From: Luzula sylvatica
Lineage: Eukaryota > Streptophyta > Magnoliopsida > Poales > Juncaceae
NCBI GenBank assembly: GCA_946800325.1
Contig: OX326960.1
Coordinates: 20,664,393-20,728,392, forward strand
Length of the DNA stretch: 64,000 nucleotides
Direction: 5' to 3'
Part shown: positions 13,408 to 28,431 of the stretch, piece after piece
Numbering within the stretch: the stretch's first letter is position 1
Layout: the number at the start of each line of letters is the position of its first letter
Made by a program: the position numbers and the translations under genes
The notes under the pieces: model-generated
The model's input: only the letters and a program-made list of their open reading frames with translations
What the model was told of the DNA's origin: nothing
The model's database searches: none

Positions 13408-16400
13408 TCAAAACAAGATTTTTTAACGCTTTGAGGAGTTCAAATAACATGTTTTCAGATCATTTGTATCGTATCTTTTAGTACATAACTTTTCACCAAA
13501 TTTCACAAACACTAAGAAAGTTTGTTTTTCGATTCAAAACAAGATTTTAACGCTTTGAGGAGTTCAAATAACGTGTTTCTAGATCATTTGTATCGTACCT
13601 TTTAGTACATAACTTTTCACCAAATTTCACAAACACTAAGAAAGTTTGTTTTTCGATTCAAAACAAGATTTTAACGCTTTGAGGAGTTCAAATAACATTG
13701 TTTTAGATCATTTGTATCAGATCTTTTATTACATAACTTTTCACCAAATTTCACAAACACTAAGAAAGTTTGTTTTTCGATTCAAAACTAGATTTTAACG
13801 CTTTGAGGAGTTCAAATAACATGTTTTCAGATCATTTGTATCGTATCTTTTAGTACATAACTTTTCACCCAATTTCACAAACACTAAGAAAGTTTGTTTT
13901 TCGATTCAAAACAAGATTTTAATGCTTTGAGGAGTTCAAATAACATGTTTTCAGATCATTTGTATCGTATCTTTTAGTACATAACTTTTCACCAAATTTC
14001 ACAAACACCAAAAAAGTTTGTTTTTCGATTCAAAACAAGATTTTAACGCTTTGAGGAGTTCAAATAACGTGTTTCTAGATCATTTGTATCGTATCTTTTA
14101 CTACATAACTTTTCAACAAATTTCACAAACACTAAGAAAGTTTGTTTTTCGATTCAAAACAAGATTTTAACGCTTTGAGGAGTTCAAATAACATGTTTCT
14201 AGATCATTTGTATCGTATCTTTTACTACATGACTTTTCACCAAATTTCACAAACACTAAGCAAGTTTGTTTTTCGATTCAAAACAAGATTTTAACGCTTT
14301 GAGGAGTTCAAATAACGTGTTTCTAGATCATTTGTATCGTATCTTTTACTACATAACTTTTCACCAAATTTCACAAGCACTAAGAAAGTTTGTTTCTCGA
14401 CTCAAAACAAACTTTCAACGCTTTGAGGAGTTCAAATGACGTGTTTTTAGATCATTTGTATCGTATCTTTTAGTACATAACTCTTCACCCAATTTCACAA
14501 ATACTAGGAAAGTTTGTTTTTCGATTCAAAACGAGATTTTAACGCTTTGAGGAGTACAAATAACATGTTTTTAGATCATTTGTATCGTATCTTTTAGTAC
14601 ATAACTTTTCACCAAATTTCACACACACCAAGAAAGTTTGTTTTTCGATTCAAAACAAGATTTTAACGCTTTGGGGAGTTCAAATAACGTGTTTCTAGAT
14701 CATTTGTATCGTATCTTTTAGTACATAACTTTTCACCAAATTTCACAAACACTAAGAAAGTTTGTTTCTCGACTCAAAACAAACTTTCAACGCTTTGAGG
14801 AGTTCAAATGACGTGTTTTTAGATCATTTGTATCGTATCTTTTACTACATGAGTTTTCACCAAATTTCACAAACACTAAGAAAGTTTGTTTTTCGATTCA
14901 AAACAAACTTTCAACGTTTTGAGGAGTTCAAATGACGTGTTTTTAGATCATTTGTATCGTATCTTTTACTACATAAGTTTTCACCGAATTTCACAAACAC
15001 TAAGAAAGTTTGTTTTTCGATTTCAAAACCACATTTTAACGCTTTGAGGAGTTCAAATAACGTGTTTTTAGATCATTTGTATCGTATCTTTTAGTACATA
15101 ACTCTTCACCCAATTTCACAGACACTAGGAAAGTTTGTTTTTCGATTCAAAACAAGATTTTAATGCTTTGAGGAGTACAAATAACATGTTTTTAGATCAT
15201 TTGTATCGTACCTTTTACTACATAAGTTTTCACCAAATTTCACAAACACCAAGAAAGTTTGTTTTTCGATTCAAAACAAGATTTTAACGCTTTGGGGAGT
15301 TCAAATAACGTGTTTCTAGATCATTTGTATCGTATCTTTTAGTACATAACTTTTCACCAAATTTCACAAACACTAAGAAAGTTTGTTTCTCGACTCAAAA
15401 CAAACTTTCAACGCTTTGAGGAGTTCAAATGACTTGTTTTTAGTTCATTTGTATCGTATCTTTTACTACATAAGTTTTCACCAAATTTCACAAACACTAA
15501 GAAAGTTTGTTTTTCGATTTCAAAACCACATTTTAACGCTTTGAGGAGTTCAAATAACGTGTTTTTCGATCATTTGTATCGTATCTTTTAGTACATAACT
15601 CTTCACCCAATTTCACAAATACTAGGAAAGTTTCTTTTTCGATTCAAAACGAGAGTTTAACGCTTTGAGGAGTACAAATAACATGTTTTTAGATCATTTG
15701 TATCGTATCTTTTAGTACATAACTTTTCACCAAATTTCACAAACACCAAGAAAGTTTGTTTTTCGATTCAAAACAAGATTTTAACGCTTTGGGGAGTTCA
15801 AATAACGTGTTTCTAGATCATTTGTATCGTATCTTTTAGTACATAACTTTTCACCAAATTTCACAAACACTAAGAAAGTTTGTTTTTCGATTCAAAACAA
15901 GATTTTAACGCTTTGAGGAGTTCAAATAACGTGTTTCTAGATCATTTGTATCGTACCTTTTAGTACATAACTTTTCACCAAATTTCACAAACACTAAGAA
16001 AGTTTGTTTTTCGATTCAAAACAAGATTTTAACGCTTTGAGGAGTTCAAATAACATGTTTTTAGATCATTTGTATCAGATCTTTTAGTACATAACTTTTC
16101 ACCAAATTTCACAAATACTAAGAAAGTTTGTTTTTCGATTCAAAACTAGATTTTAACGCTTTGAGGAGTTCAAATAACTTGTTTTTAGATCATTTGTATC
16201 GTATCTTTTAGTACATAACTTTTCACCCAATTTCACAAACACTAAGAAAGTTTGTTTTTCGATTCAAAACAAGATTTTAATGCTTTGAGGAGTTCAAATA
16301 ACATGTTTTCAGATCATTTGTATCGTATCTTTTAGTACATAACTTTTCACCAAATTTCACAAACACTAAGAAAGTTTGTTTTTCGATTCAAAACAAGATT

Positions 16401-16759
16401 TTAACGCTTTGAGGAGTTCAAATAACGTGTTTCTAGATCATTTGTATCGTACCTTTTAGTACATAACTTTTCACCAAATTTCACAAACACTAAGTAAATT
16501 TGTTTTTCGATTCAAAACAAGATTTTAACGCTTTGAGGAGTTCAAATAACTTGTTTTTTGATCATTTGTATCAGATATTTTAGTACATAACTTTTCACCA
16601 AATTTCACAAATACTAAGAAAGTTTGTTTTTCGATTCAAAACTAGATTTTAACGCTTTGAGGAGTTCAAATAACTTGTTTTTAGATCATTTGTATCGTAT
16701 CTTTTAGTACATAACTTTTCACCAAATTTCACAAACACTAAGAAAGTTTGTTTTTCGAT
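13408..16759 (+). repeat. C block, 27-monomer HOR unit (3352 bp)
   Basis: Order: m1, m16-like, n1, n2, n3, m5, n4, n5, n6, n7, m11-like, n8, then m8 to m22. Its first 12 monomers are those of the 23-mer and 32-mer blocks; it joins the A order at m8 directly after n8, with no p1. The m10 copy has aatgcttt (15164), a change shared at the same offset (1747 from the m1 landmark) with the C blocks starting 32034 and 48673 but not 41720. Private changes include gtacc combined with actac near 15210, agttcattt near 15444, tttcttttt near 15634, gagagttta near 15655 and aagtaaattt near 16495. Confidence 0.9.
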
Positions 16760-19491
16760 TCAAAACAAGATTTTTTAACGCTTTGAGGAGTTCAAATAAC
16801 ATGTTTTCAGATCATTTGTATCGTATCTTTTAGTACATAACTTTTCACCAAATTTCACAAACACTAAGAAAGTTTGTTTTTCGATTCAAAACAAGATTTT
16901 AACGCTTTGAGGAGTTCAAATAACATGTTTTTAGATCATTTGTATCAGATATTTTAGTACATAACTTTTCACCAAATTTCACAAATACTAAGAAAGTTTG
17001 TTTTTCGATTCAAAACTAGATTTTAACGCTTTGAGGAGTTCAAATAACATGTTTTTAGATCATTTGTATCGTATCTTTTAGTACATAACTTTTCACCCAA
17101 TTTCACAAACACTAAGAAAGTTTGTTTTTCGATTCAAAACATGATTTTAATGCTTTGAGGAGTTCAAATAACATGTTTTCAGATCATTTGTATCGTATCT
17201 TTTAGTACATAACTTTTCACCAAATTTCACAAACACCAAAAAAGTTTGTTTTTCGATTCAAAACAAGATTTTAACGCTTTGAGGAGTTCAAATAACGTGT
17301 TTCTAGATCATTTGTATCGTATCTTTTACTACATAACTTTTCAACAAATTTCACAAACACTAAGAAAGTTTGTTTTTCGATTCAAAACAAGATTTTAACG
17401 CTTTGAGGAGTTCAAATAACATGTTTTTAGATCATTTGTATCATATCTTTTAGTACATAACTTTTCACCAAATTTCACAAACACTAAGCAAGTTTGTTTT
17501 TCGATTCAAAACAAGATTTTAACGCTTTGAGGAGTTCAAATAACGTGTTTCAGGATCATTTGTATCGTATCTTTTACTACATAACTTTTCACCAAATTTC
17601 ACAAACACTAAGAAAGTTTGTTTTTCGATTCAAAACAAACTTTCAACGTTTTGAGGAGTTCAAATGACGTGTTTTTAGATCATTTGTATCGTATCTTTTA
17701 CTACATAAGTTTTCACCGAATTTCACAAACACTAAGAAAGTTTGTTTTTCGATTTCAAAACCACATTTTAACGCTTTGAGGAGTTCAAATAACGTGTTTT
17801 TAGATCATTTGTATCGTATCTTTTAGTACATAACTCTTCACCCAATTTCACAGACACTAGGAAAGTTTGTTTTTCGATTCAAAACAAGATTTTAACGCTT
17901 TGAGGAGTACAAATAACATGTTTTTAGATCATTTGTATCGTATCTTTTACTACATAAGTTTTCACCAAATTTCACAAACACCAAGAAAGTTTGTTTTTCG
18001 ATTCAAAACAAGATTTTAACGCTTTGGGGAGTTCAAATAACGTGTTTCTAGATCATTTGTATCGTATCTTTTAGTACATAACTTTTCACCAAATTTCACA
18101 AACACTAAGAAAGTTTGTTTCTCGACTCAAAACAAACTTTCAACGCTTTGAGGAGTTCAAATGACTTGTTTTTAGATCATTTGTATCGTATCTTTTACTA
18201 CATAAGTTTTCACCAAATTTCACAAACACTAAGAAAGTTTGTTTTTCGATTTCAAAACCACATTTTAACGCTTTGAGGAGTTCAAATAACGTGTTTTTCG
18301 ATCATTTGTATCGTATCTTTTAGTACATAACTCTTCACCCAATTTCACAAATACTAGGAAAGTTTGTTTTTCGATTCAAAACGAGATTTTAACGCTTTGA
18401 GGAGTACAAATAACATGTTTTTAGATCATTTGTATCGTATCTTTTAGTACATAACTTTTCACCAAATTTCACAAACACCAAGAAAGTTTGTTTTTCGATT
18501 CAAAACAAGGTTTTAACGCTTTGGGGAGTTCAAATAACGTGTTTCTAGATCATTTGTATCGTATCTTTTAGTACATAACTTTTCACCAAATTTCACAAAC
18601 ACTAAGAAAGTTTGTTTTTCGATTCAAAACAAGATTTTAACGCTTTGAGGAGTTCAAATAACGTGTTTCTAGATCATTTGTATCGTACCTTTTAGTACAT
18701 AACTTTTCACCAAATTTCACAAACACTAAGAAAGTTTGTTTTTCGATTCAAAACAAGATTTTAACGCTTTGAGGAGTTCAAATAACATGTTTTTAGATCA
18801 TTTGTATCAGATCTTTTAGTACATAACTTTTCACCAAATTTCACAAATACTAAGAAAGTTTGTTTTTCGATTCAAAACTAGATTTTAACACTTTGAGGAG
18901 TTCAAATAACTTGTTTTTAGATCATTTGTATCGTATCTTTTAGTACATAACTTTTCACCCAATTTCACAAACACTAAGAAAGTTTGTTTTTCGATTCAAA
19001 ACAAGATTTTAATGCTTTGAGGAGTTCAAATAACATGTTTTCAGATCATTTGTATCGTATCTTTTAGTACATAACTTTTCACCAAATTTCACAAACACTA
19101 AGAAAGTTTGTTTTTCGATTCAAAACAAGATTTTAACGCTTTGAGGAGTTCAAATAACGTGTTTCTAGATCATTTGTATCGTACCTTTTAGTACATAACT
19201 TTTCACCAAATTTCACAAACACTAAGAAAATTTGTTTTTCGATTCAAAACAAGATTTTAACGCTTTGAGGAGTTCAAATAACTTGTTTTTTGATCATTTG
19301 TATCAGATATTTTAGTACATAACTTTTCACCAAATTTCACAAATACTAAGAAAGTTTGTTTTTCGATTCAAAACTAGATTTTAACGCTTTGAGGAGTTCA
19401 AATAACTTGTTTTTAGATCATTTGTATCGTATCTTTTAGTACATAACTTTTCACCAAATTTCACAAACACTAAGAAAGTTTGTTTTTCGAT
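16760..19491 (+). repeat. A block, 22-monomer HOR unit (2732 bp)
   Basis: A complete m1 to m22 run with regular lengths (m1 126 bp, m9 and m13 125 bp, the rest 124 bp). Private substitutions are few: caaggtttt near 18510 in m15 and aacactttg near 18889 in m18. Its m20 carries aagaaaatttg, as do most blocks that are not followed by B. It sits between a C block and the two 36-mers. Confidence 0.9.
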
Positions 19492-22400
19492 TCAAAACAA
19501 GATTTTTTAACGCTTTGAGGAGTTCAAATAACATGTTTTCAGATCATTTGTATCGTATCTTTTAGTACATAACTTTTCACCAAATTTCACGAACACTAAG
19601 AAAGTTTGTTTTTCGATTCAAAACAAGATTTTAACGCTTTGAGGAGTTCAAATAACATGTTTTTAGATCATTTGTATCAGATATTTTAGTACATAACTTT
19701 TCACCAAATTTCACAAATACTAAGAAAGTTTGTTTTTCGATTCAAAACTAGATTTTAACGCTTTGAGGAGTTCAAATAACATGTTTTTAGATCATTTGTA
19801 TCGTATCTTTTAGTACATAACTTTTCACCCAATTTCACAAACACTAAGAAAGTTTGTTTTTCGATTCAAAACATGATTTTAATGCTTTGAGGAGTTCAAA
19901 TAACATGTTTTCAGATCATTTGTATCGTATCTTTTAGTACATAACTTTTCTCCAAATTTCACAAACACCAAAAAAGTTTGTTTTTCGATTCAAAACAAGA
20001 TTTTAACGCTTTGAGGAGTTCAAATAACGTGTTTCTAGATCATTTGTATCGTATCTTTTACTACATAACTTTTCAACAAATTTCACAAACACTAAGAAAG
20101 TTTGTTTTTCGATTCAAAACAAGATTTTAACGCTTTGAGGAGTTCAAATAACATGTTTTTAGATCATTTGTATCATATCTTTTAGTACATAACTTTTCAC
20201 CAAATTTCACAAACACTAAGCAAGTTTGTTTTTCGATTCAAAACAAGATTTTAACGCTTTGAGGAGTTCAAATAACGTGTTTCAGGATCATTTGTATCGT
20301 ATCTTTTACTACATAACTTTTCACCAAATTTCACAAACACTAAGAAAGTTTGTTTTTCGATTCAAAACAAACTTTCAACGTTTTGAGGAGTTCAAATGAC
20401 GTGTTTTTAGATCATTTGTATCGTATCTTTTACTACATAAGTTTTCACCGAATTTCACAAACACTAAGAAAGTTTGTTTTTCGATTTCAAAACCACATTT
20501 TAACGCTTTGAGGAGTTCAAATAACGTGTTTTTAGATCATTTGTATCGTATCTTTTAGTACATAACTCTTCACCCAATTTCACAGACACTAGGAAAGTTT
20601 GTTTTTCGATTCAAAACAAGATTTTAACGCTTTGAGGAGTACAAATAACATGTTTTTAGATCATTTGTATCGTATCTTTTACTACATAAGTTTTCACCAA
20701 ATTTCACAAACACCAAGAAAGTTTGTTTTTCGATTCAAAACAAGATTTTAACGCTTTGGGGAGTTCAAATAACGTGTTTCTAGATCATTTGTATCGTATC
20801 TTTTAGTACATAACTTTTCACCAAATTTCACAAACACTAAGAAAGTTTGTTTCTCGACTCAAAACAAACTTTCAACGCTTTGAGGAGTTCAAATGACTTG
20901 TTTTTAGATCATTTGTATCGTATCTTTTACTACATAAGTTTTCACCAAATTTCACAAACACTAAGAAAGTTTGTTTTTCGATTTCAAAACCACATTTTAA
21001 CGCTTTGAGGAGTTCAAATGACGTGTTTTTAGATCATTTGTATCGTATCTTTTAGTACATAACTCTTCACCCAATTTCACAAATACTAGGAAAGTTTGTT
21101 TTTCGATTCAAAACGAGATTTTAACGCTTTGAGGAGTACAAATAACATGTTTTTAGATCATTTGTATCGTATCTTTTAGTACATAACTTTTCACCAAATT
21201 TCACAAACACCAAGAAAGTTTGTTTTTCGATTCAAAACAAGATTTTAACGCTTTGGGGAGTTCAAATAACGTGTTTCTAGATCATTTGTATCGTATCTTT
21301 TAGTACATAACTTTTCACCAAATTTCACAAACACTAAGAAAGTTTGTTTCTCGACTCAAAACAAACTTTCAACGCTTTGAGGAGTTCAAATGACGTGTTT
21401 TTAGATCATTTGTATCGTATCTTTTACTACATGAGTTTTCACCAAATTTCACAAACACTAAGAAAGTTTGTTTTTCGATTCAAAAGAAGATTTTAACGCT
21501 TTGAGGAGTTCAAATAACATGTTTTTAGATCATTTGTATCGTATCTTTTAGTACATAACTTTTCACCCAATTTCCCAAACACTAAGAAAGTTTGTTTTTC
21601 AATTCAAAACATGATTTTAATGCTTTGAGGAGTTCAAATAACATGTTTTCAGATCATTTGTATCGTATCTTTTAGTACATAACTTTTCACCAAATTTCAC
21701 AAACACCAAAAAAGTTTGTTTTTCGATTCAAAACAAGATTTTAACGCTTTGAGGAGTTCAAGTAACGTGTTTCTAGATCATTTGTATCGTATCTTTTACT
21801 ACGTAACTTTTCAACAAATTTCACAAACACTAAGAAAGTTTGTTTTTCGATTCAAAACAAGATTTTAACGCTTTGAGGAGTTCAAATAACATGTTTTTAG
21901 ATCATTTGTATCATATCTTTTAGTACATAACTTTTCACCAAATTTCACAAACACTAAGCAAGTTTGTTTTTCGATTCAAAACAAGATTTTAACGCTTTGA
22001 GGAGTTCAAATAACGTGTTTCAGGATCATTTGTATCGTATCTTTTACTACATAACTTTTCACCAAATTTCACAAACACTAAGAAAGTTTGTTTTTCGATT
22101 CAAAACAAACTTTCAACGTTTTGAGGAGTTCAAATGACGTGTTTTTAGATCATTTGTATCGTATCTTTTACTACATAAGTTTTCACCGAATTTCACAAAC
22201 ACTAAGAAAGTTTGTTTTTCGATTTCAAAACCACATTTTAACGCTTTGAGGAGTTCAAATAACGTGTTTTTAGATCATTTGTATCGTATCTTTTAGTACA
22301 TAACTCTTCACCCAATTTCACAGACACTAGGAAAGTTTGTTTTTCGATTCAAAACAAGATTTTAACGCTTTGAGGAGTACAAATAACATGTTTTTAGATC

Positions 22401-23961
22401 ATTTGTATCGTATCTTTTACTACATAAGTTTTCACCAAATTTCACAAACACCAAGAAAGTTTGTTTTTCGATTCAAAACAAGATTTTAACGCTTTGGGGA
22501 GTTCAAATAACGTGTTTCTAGATCATTTGTATCGTATCTTTTAGTACATAACTTTTCACCAAATTTCACAAACACTAAGAAAGTTTGTTTCTCGACTCAA
22601 AACAAACTTTCAACGCTTTGAGGAGTTCAAATGACTTGTTTTTAGATCATTTGTATCGTATCTTTTACTACATAAGTTTTCACCAAATTTCACAAACACT
22701 AAGAAAGTTTGTTTTTCGATTTCAAAACCACATTTTAACGCTTTGAGGAGTTCAAATAACGTGTTTTTCGATCATTTGTATCGTATCTTTTAGTACATAA
22801 CTCTTCACCCAATTTCACAAATACTAGGAAAGTTTGTTTTTCGATTCAAAACGAGATTTTAACGCTTTGAGGAGTACAAATAACATGTTTTTAGATCATT
22901 TGTATCGTATCTTTTAGTACATAACTTTTCACCAAATTTCACAAACACCAAGAAAGTTTGTTTTTCGATTCAAAACAAGATTTTAACGCTTTGGGGAGTT
23001 CAAATAACGTGTTTCTAGATCATTTGTATCGTATCTTTTAGTACATAACTTTTCACCAAATTTCACAAACACTAAGAAAGTTTGTTTTTCGATTCAAAAC
23101 AAGATTTTAACGCTTTGAGGAGTTCAAATAACGTGTTTCTAGATCATTTGTATCGTACCTTTTAGTACATAACTTTTCACCAAATTTCACAAACACTAAG
23201 AAAGTTTGTTTTTCGATTCAAAACAAGATTTTAACGCTTTGAGGAGTTCAAATAACATGTTTTTAGATCATTTGTATCAGATCTTTTAGTACATAACTTT
23301 TCACCAAATTTCACAAATACTAAGAAAGTTTGTTTTTCGATTCAAAACTAGATTTTAACGCTTTGAGGAGTTCAAATAACTTGTTTTTAGATCATTTGTA
23401 TCGTATCTTTTAGTACATAACTTTTCACCCAATTTCACAAACACTAAGAAAGTTTGTTTTTCGATTCAAAACAAGATTTTAATGCTTTGAGGAGTTCAAA
23501 TAACATGTTTTCAGATCATTTGTATCGTATCTTTTAGTACATAACTTTTCACCAAATTTCACAAACACTAAGAAAGTTTGTTTTTCGGTTCAAAACAAGA
23601 TTTTAACGCTTTGAGGAGTTCAAATAACGTGTTTCTAGATCATTTGTATCGTACCTTTTAGTACATAACTTTTCACCAAATTTCACAAACACTAAGAAAA
23701 TTTGTTTTTCGATTCAAAACAAGATTTTAACGCTTTGAGGAGTTCAAATAACTTGTTTTTTGATCATTTGTATCAGATATTTTAGTACATAACTTTTCAC
23801 CAAATTTCACAAATACTAAGAAAGTTTGTTTTTCGATTCAAAACTAGATTTTAACGCTTTGAGGAGTTCAAATAACTTGTTTTTAGATCATTTGTATCGT
23901 ATCTTTTAGTACATAACTTTTCACCAAATTTCACAAACACTAAGAAAGTTTGTTTTTCGAT
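19492..23961 (+). repeat. D block, 36-monomer HOR unit (4470 bp), copy 1
   Basis: Order: m1 to m14, an m15/m11-like monomer ending gtttctcgactc, n8, p1 (21480-21603), m4, then m5 to m22. It contains two copies of m9 and m13, and 36 x 124 + 2 + 4 gives exactly 4470. Its first m13 has caaatgacgtg in place of caaataacgtg. Variants shared with copy 2 at exactly 4470 bp are gaacac (19591), aagtaacg (21762) and ttcggttc (23588). It looks like an A-type and a p1-type block fused at m14/m15 by unequal exchange. actacgtaac near 21801 is private to this copy. Confidence 0.9.
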
Positions 23962-26900
23962 TCAAAACAAGATTTTTTAACGCTTTGAGGAGTTCAAATA
24001 ACATGTTTTCAGATCATTTGTATCGTATCTTTTAGTACATAACTTTTCACCAAATTTCACGAACACTAAGAAAGTTTGTTTTTCGATTCAAAACAAGATT
24101 TTAACGCTTTGAGGAGTTCAAATAACATGTTTTTAGATCATTTGTATCAGATATTTTAGTACATAACTTTTCACCAAATTTCACAAATACTAAGAAAGTT
24201 TGTTTTTCGATTCAAAACTAGATTTTAACGCTTTGAGGAGTTCAAATAACATGTTTTTAGATCATTTGTATCGTATCTTTTAGTACATAACTTTTCACCC
24301 AATTTCACAAACACTAAGAAAGTTTGTTTTTCGATTCAAAACATGATTTTAATGCTTTGAGGAGTTCAAATAACATGTTTTCAGATCATTTGTATCGTAT
24401 CTTTTAGTACATAACTTTTCACCAAATTTCACAAACACCAAAAAAGTTTGTTTTTCGATTCAAAACAAGATTTTAACGCTTTGAGGAGTTCAAATAACGT
24501 GTTTCTAGATCATTTGTATCGTATCTTTTACTACATAACTTTTCAACAAATTTCACAAACACTAAGAAAGTTTGTTTTTCGATTCAAAACAAGATTTTAA
24601 CGCTTTGAGGAGTTCAAATAACATGTTTTTAGATCATTTGTATCATATCTTTTAGTACATAACTTTTCACCAAATTTCACAAACACTAAGCAAGTTTGTT
24701 TTTCGATTCAAAACAAGATTTTAACGCTTTGAGGAGTTCAAATAACGTGTTTCAGGATCATTTGTATCGTATCTTTTACTACATAACTTTTCACCAAATT
24801 TCACAAACACTAAGAAAGTTTGTTTTTCGATTCAAAACAAACTTTCAACGTTTTGAGGAGTTCAAATGACGTGTTTTTAGATCATTTGTATCGTATCTTT
24901 TACTACATAAGTTTTCACCGAATTTCACAAACACTAAGAAAGTTTGTTTTTCGATTTCAAAACCACATTTTAACGCTTTGAGGAGTTCAAATAACGTGTT
25001 TTTAGATCATTTGTATCGTATCTTTTAGTACATAACTCTTCACCCAATTTCACAGACACTAGGAAAGTTTGTTTTTCGATTCAAAACAAGATTTTAACGC
25101 TTTGAGGAGTACAAATAACATGTTTTTAGATCATTTGTATCGTATCTTTTACTACATAAGTTTTCACCAAATTTCACAAACACCAAGAAAGTTTGTTTTT
25201 CGATTCAAAACAAGATTTTAACGCTTTGGGGAGTTCAAATAACGTGTTTCTAGATCATTTGTATCGTATCTTTTAGTACATAACTTTTCACCAAATTTCA
25301 CAAACACTAAGAAAGTTTGTTTCTCGACTCAAAACAAACTTTCAACGCTTTGAGGAGTTCAAATGACTTGTTTTTAGATCATTTGTATCGTATCTTTTAC
25401 TACATAAGTTTTCACCAAATTTCACAAACACTAAGAAAGTTTGTTTTTCGATTTCAAAACCACATTTTAACGCTTTGAGGAGTTCAAATGACGTGTTTTT
25501 AGATCATTTGTATCGTATCTTTTAGTACATAACTCTTCACCCAATTTCACAAATACTAGGAAAGTTTGTTTTTCGATTCAAAACGAGATTTTAACGCTTT
25601 GAGGAGTACAAATAACATGTTTTTAGATCATTTGTATCGTATCTTTTAGTACATAACTTTTCACCAAATTTCACAAACACCAAGAAAGTTTGTTTTTCGA
25701 TTCAAAACAAGATTTTAACGCTTTGGGGAGTTCAAATAACGTGTTTCTAGATCATTTGTATCGTATCTTTTAGTACATAACTTTTCACCAAATTTCACAA
25801 ACACTAAGAAAGTTTGTTTCTCGACTCAAAACAAACTTTCAACGCTTTGAGGAGTTCAAATGACGTGTTTTTAGATCATTTGTATCGTATCTTTTACTAC
25901 ATGAGTTTTCACCAAATTTCACAAACACTAAGAAAGTTTGTTTTTCGATTCAAAAGAAGATTTTAACGCTTTGAGGAGTTCAAATAACATGTTTTTAGAT
26001 CATTTGTATCGTATCTTTTAGTACATAACTTTTCACCCAATTTCCCAAACACTAAGAAAGTTTGTTTTTCAATTCAAAACATGATTTTAATGCTTTGAGG
26101 AGTTCAAATAACATGTTTTCAGATCATTTGTATCGTATCTTTTAGTACATAACTTTTCACCAAATTTCACAAACACCAAAAAAGTTTGTTTTTCGATTCA
26201 AAACAAGATTTTAACGCTTTGAGGAGTTCAAGTAACGTGTTTCTAGATCATTTGTATCGTATCTTTTACTACATAACTTTTCAACAAATTTCACAAACAC
26301 TAAGAAAGTTTGTTTTTCGATTCAAAACAAGATTTTAACGCTTTGAGGAGTTCAAATAACATGTTTTTAGATCATTTGTATCATATCTTTTAGTACATAA
26401 CTTTTCACCAAATTTCACAAACACTAAGCAAGTTTGTTTTTCGATTCAAAACAAGATTTTAACGCTTTGAGGAGTTCAAATAACGTGTTTCAGGATCATT
26501 TGTATCGTATCTTTTACTACATAACTTTTCACCAAATTTCACAAACACTAAGAAAGTTTGTTTTTCGATTCAAAACAAACTTTCAACGTTTTGAGGAGTT
26601 CAAATGACGTGTTTTTAGATCATTTGTATCGTATCTTTTACTACATAAGTTTTCACCGAATTTCACAAACACTAAGAAAGTTTGTTTTTCGATTTCAAAA
26701 CCACATTTTAACGCTTTGAGGAGTTCAAATAACGTGTTTTTAGATCATTTGTATCGTATCTTTTAGTACATAACTCTTCACCCAATTTCACAGACACTAG
26801 GAAAGTTTGTTTTTCGATTCAAAACAAGATTTTAACGCTTTGAGGAGTACAAATAACATGTTTTTAGATCATTTGTATCGTATCTTTTACTACATAAGTT

Positions 26901-28431
26901 TTCACCAAATTTCACAAACACCAAGAAAGTTTGTTTTTCGATTCAAAACAAGATTTTAACGCTTTGGGGAGTTCAAATAACGTGTTTCTAGATCATTTGT
27001 ATCGTATCTTTTAGTACATAACTTTTCACCAAATTTCACAAACACTAAGAAAGTTTGTTTCTCGACTCAAAACAAACTTTCAACGCTTTGAGGAGTTCAA
27101 ATGACTTGTTTTTAGATCATTTGTATCGTATCTTTTACTACATAAGTTTTCACCAAATTTCACAAACACTAAGAAAGTTTGTTTTTCGATTTCAAAACCA
27201 CATTTTAACGCTTTGAGGAGTTCAAATAACGTGTTTTTCGATCATTTGTATCGTATCTTTTAGTACATAACTCTTCACCCAATTTCACAAATACTAGGAA
27301 AGTTTGTTTTTCGATTCAAAACGAGATTTTAACGCTTTGAGGAGTACAAATAACATGTTTTTAGATCATTTGTATCGTATCTTTTAGTACATAACTTTTC
27401 ACCAAATTTCACAAACACCAAGAAAGTTTGTTTTTCGATTCAAAACAAGATTTTAACGCTTTGGGGAGTTCAAATAACGTGTTTCTAGATCATTTGTATC
27501 GTATCTTTTAGTACATAACTTTTCACCAAATTTCACAAACACTAAGAAAGTTTGTTTTTCGATTCAAAACAAGATTTTAACGCTTTGAGGAGTTCAAATA
27601 ACGTGTTTCTAGATCATTTGTATCGTACCTTTTAGTACATAACTTTTCACCAAATTTCACAAACACTAAGAAAGTTTGTTTTTCGATTCAAAACAAGATT
27701 TTAACGCTTTGAGGAGTTCAAATAACATGTTTTTAGATCATTTGTATCAGATCTTTTAGTACATAACTTTTCACCAAATTTCACAAATACTAAGAAAGTT
27801 TGTTTTTCGATTCAAAACTAGATTTTAACGCTTTGAGGAGTTCAAATAACTTGTTTTTAGATCATTTGTATCGTATCTTTTAGTACATAACTTTTCACCC
27901 AATTTCACAAACACTAAGAAAGTTTGTTTTTCGATTCAAAACAAGATTTTAATGCTTTGAGGAGTTCAAATAACATGTTTTCAGATCATTTGTATCGTAT
28001 CTTTTAGTACATAACTTTTCACCAAATTTCACAAACACTAAGAAAGTTTGTTTTTCGGTTCAAAACAAGATTTTAACGCTTTGAGGAGTTCAAATAACGT
28101 GTTTCTAGATCATTTGTATCGTACCTTTTAGTACATAACTTTTCACCAAATTTCACAAACACTAAGAAAATTTGTTTTTCGATTCAAAACAAGATTTTAA
28201 CGCTTTGAGGAGTTCAAATAACTTGTTTTTTGATCATTTGTATCAGATATTTTAGTACATAACTTTTCACCAAATTTCACAAATACTAAGAAAGTTTGTT
28301 TTTCGATTCAAAACTAGATTTTAACGCTTTGAGGAGTTCAAATAACTTGTTTTTAGATCATTTGTATCGTATCTTTTAGTACATAACTTTTCACCAAATT
28401 TCACAAACACTAAGAAAGTTTGTTTTTCGAT
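23962..28431 (+). repeat. D block, 36-monomer HOR unit (4470 bp), copy 2
   Basis: This is a tandem duplicate of 19492-23961 with the same order of 36 monomers. Shared variants are at 24061 (gaacac), 26232 (aagtaacg) and 28058 (ttcggttc). The next block (28432) lacks gaacac at the matching place, so the duplication covers these two blocks and stops there. I noticed only a few differences between copies, such as actacgtaac, found only in copy 1. Confidence 0.9.
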
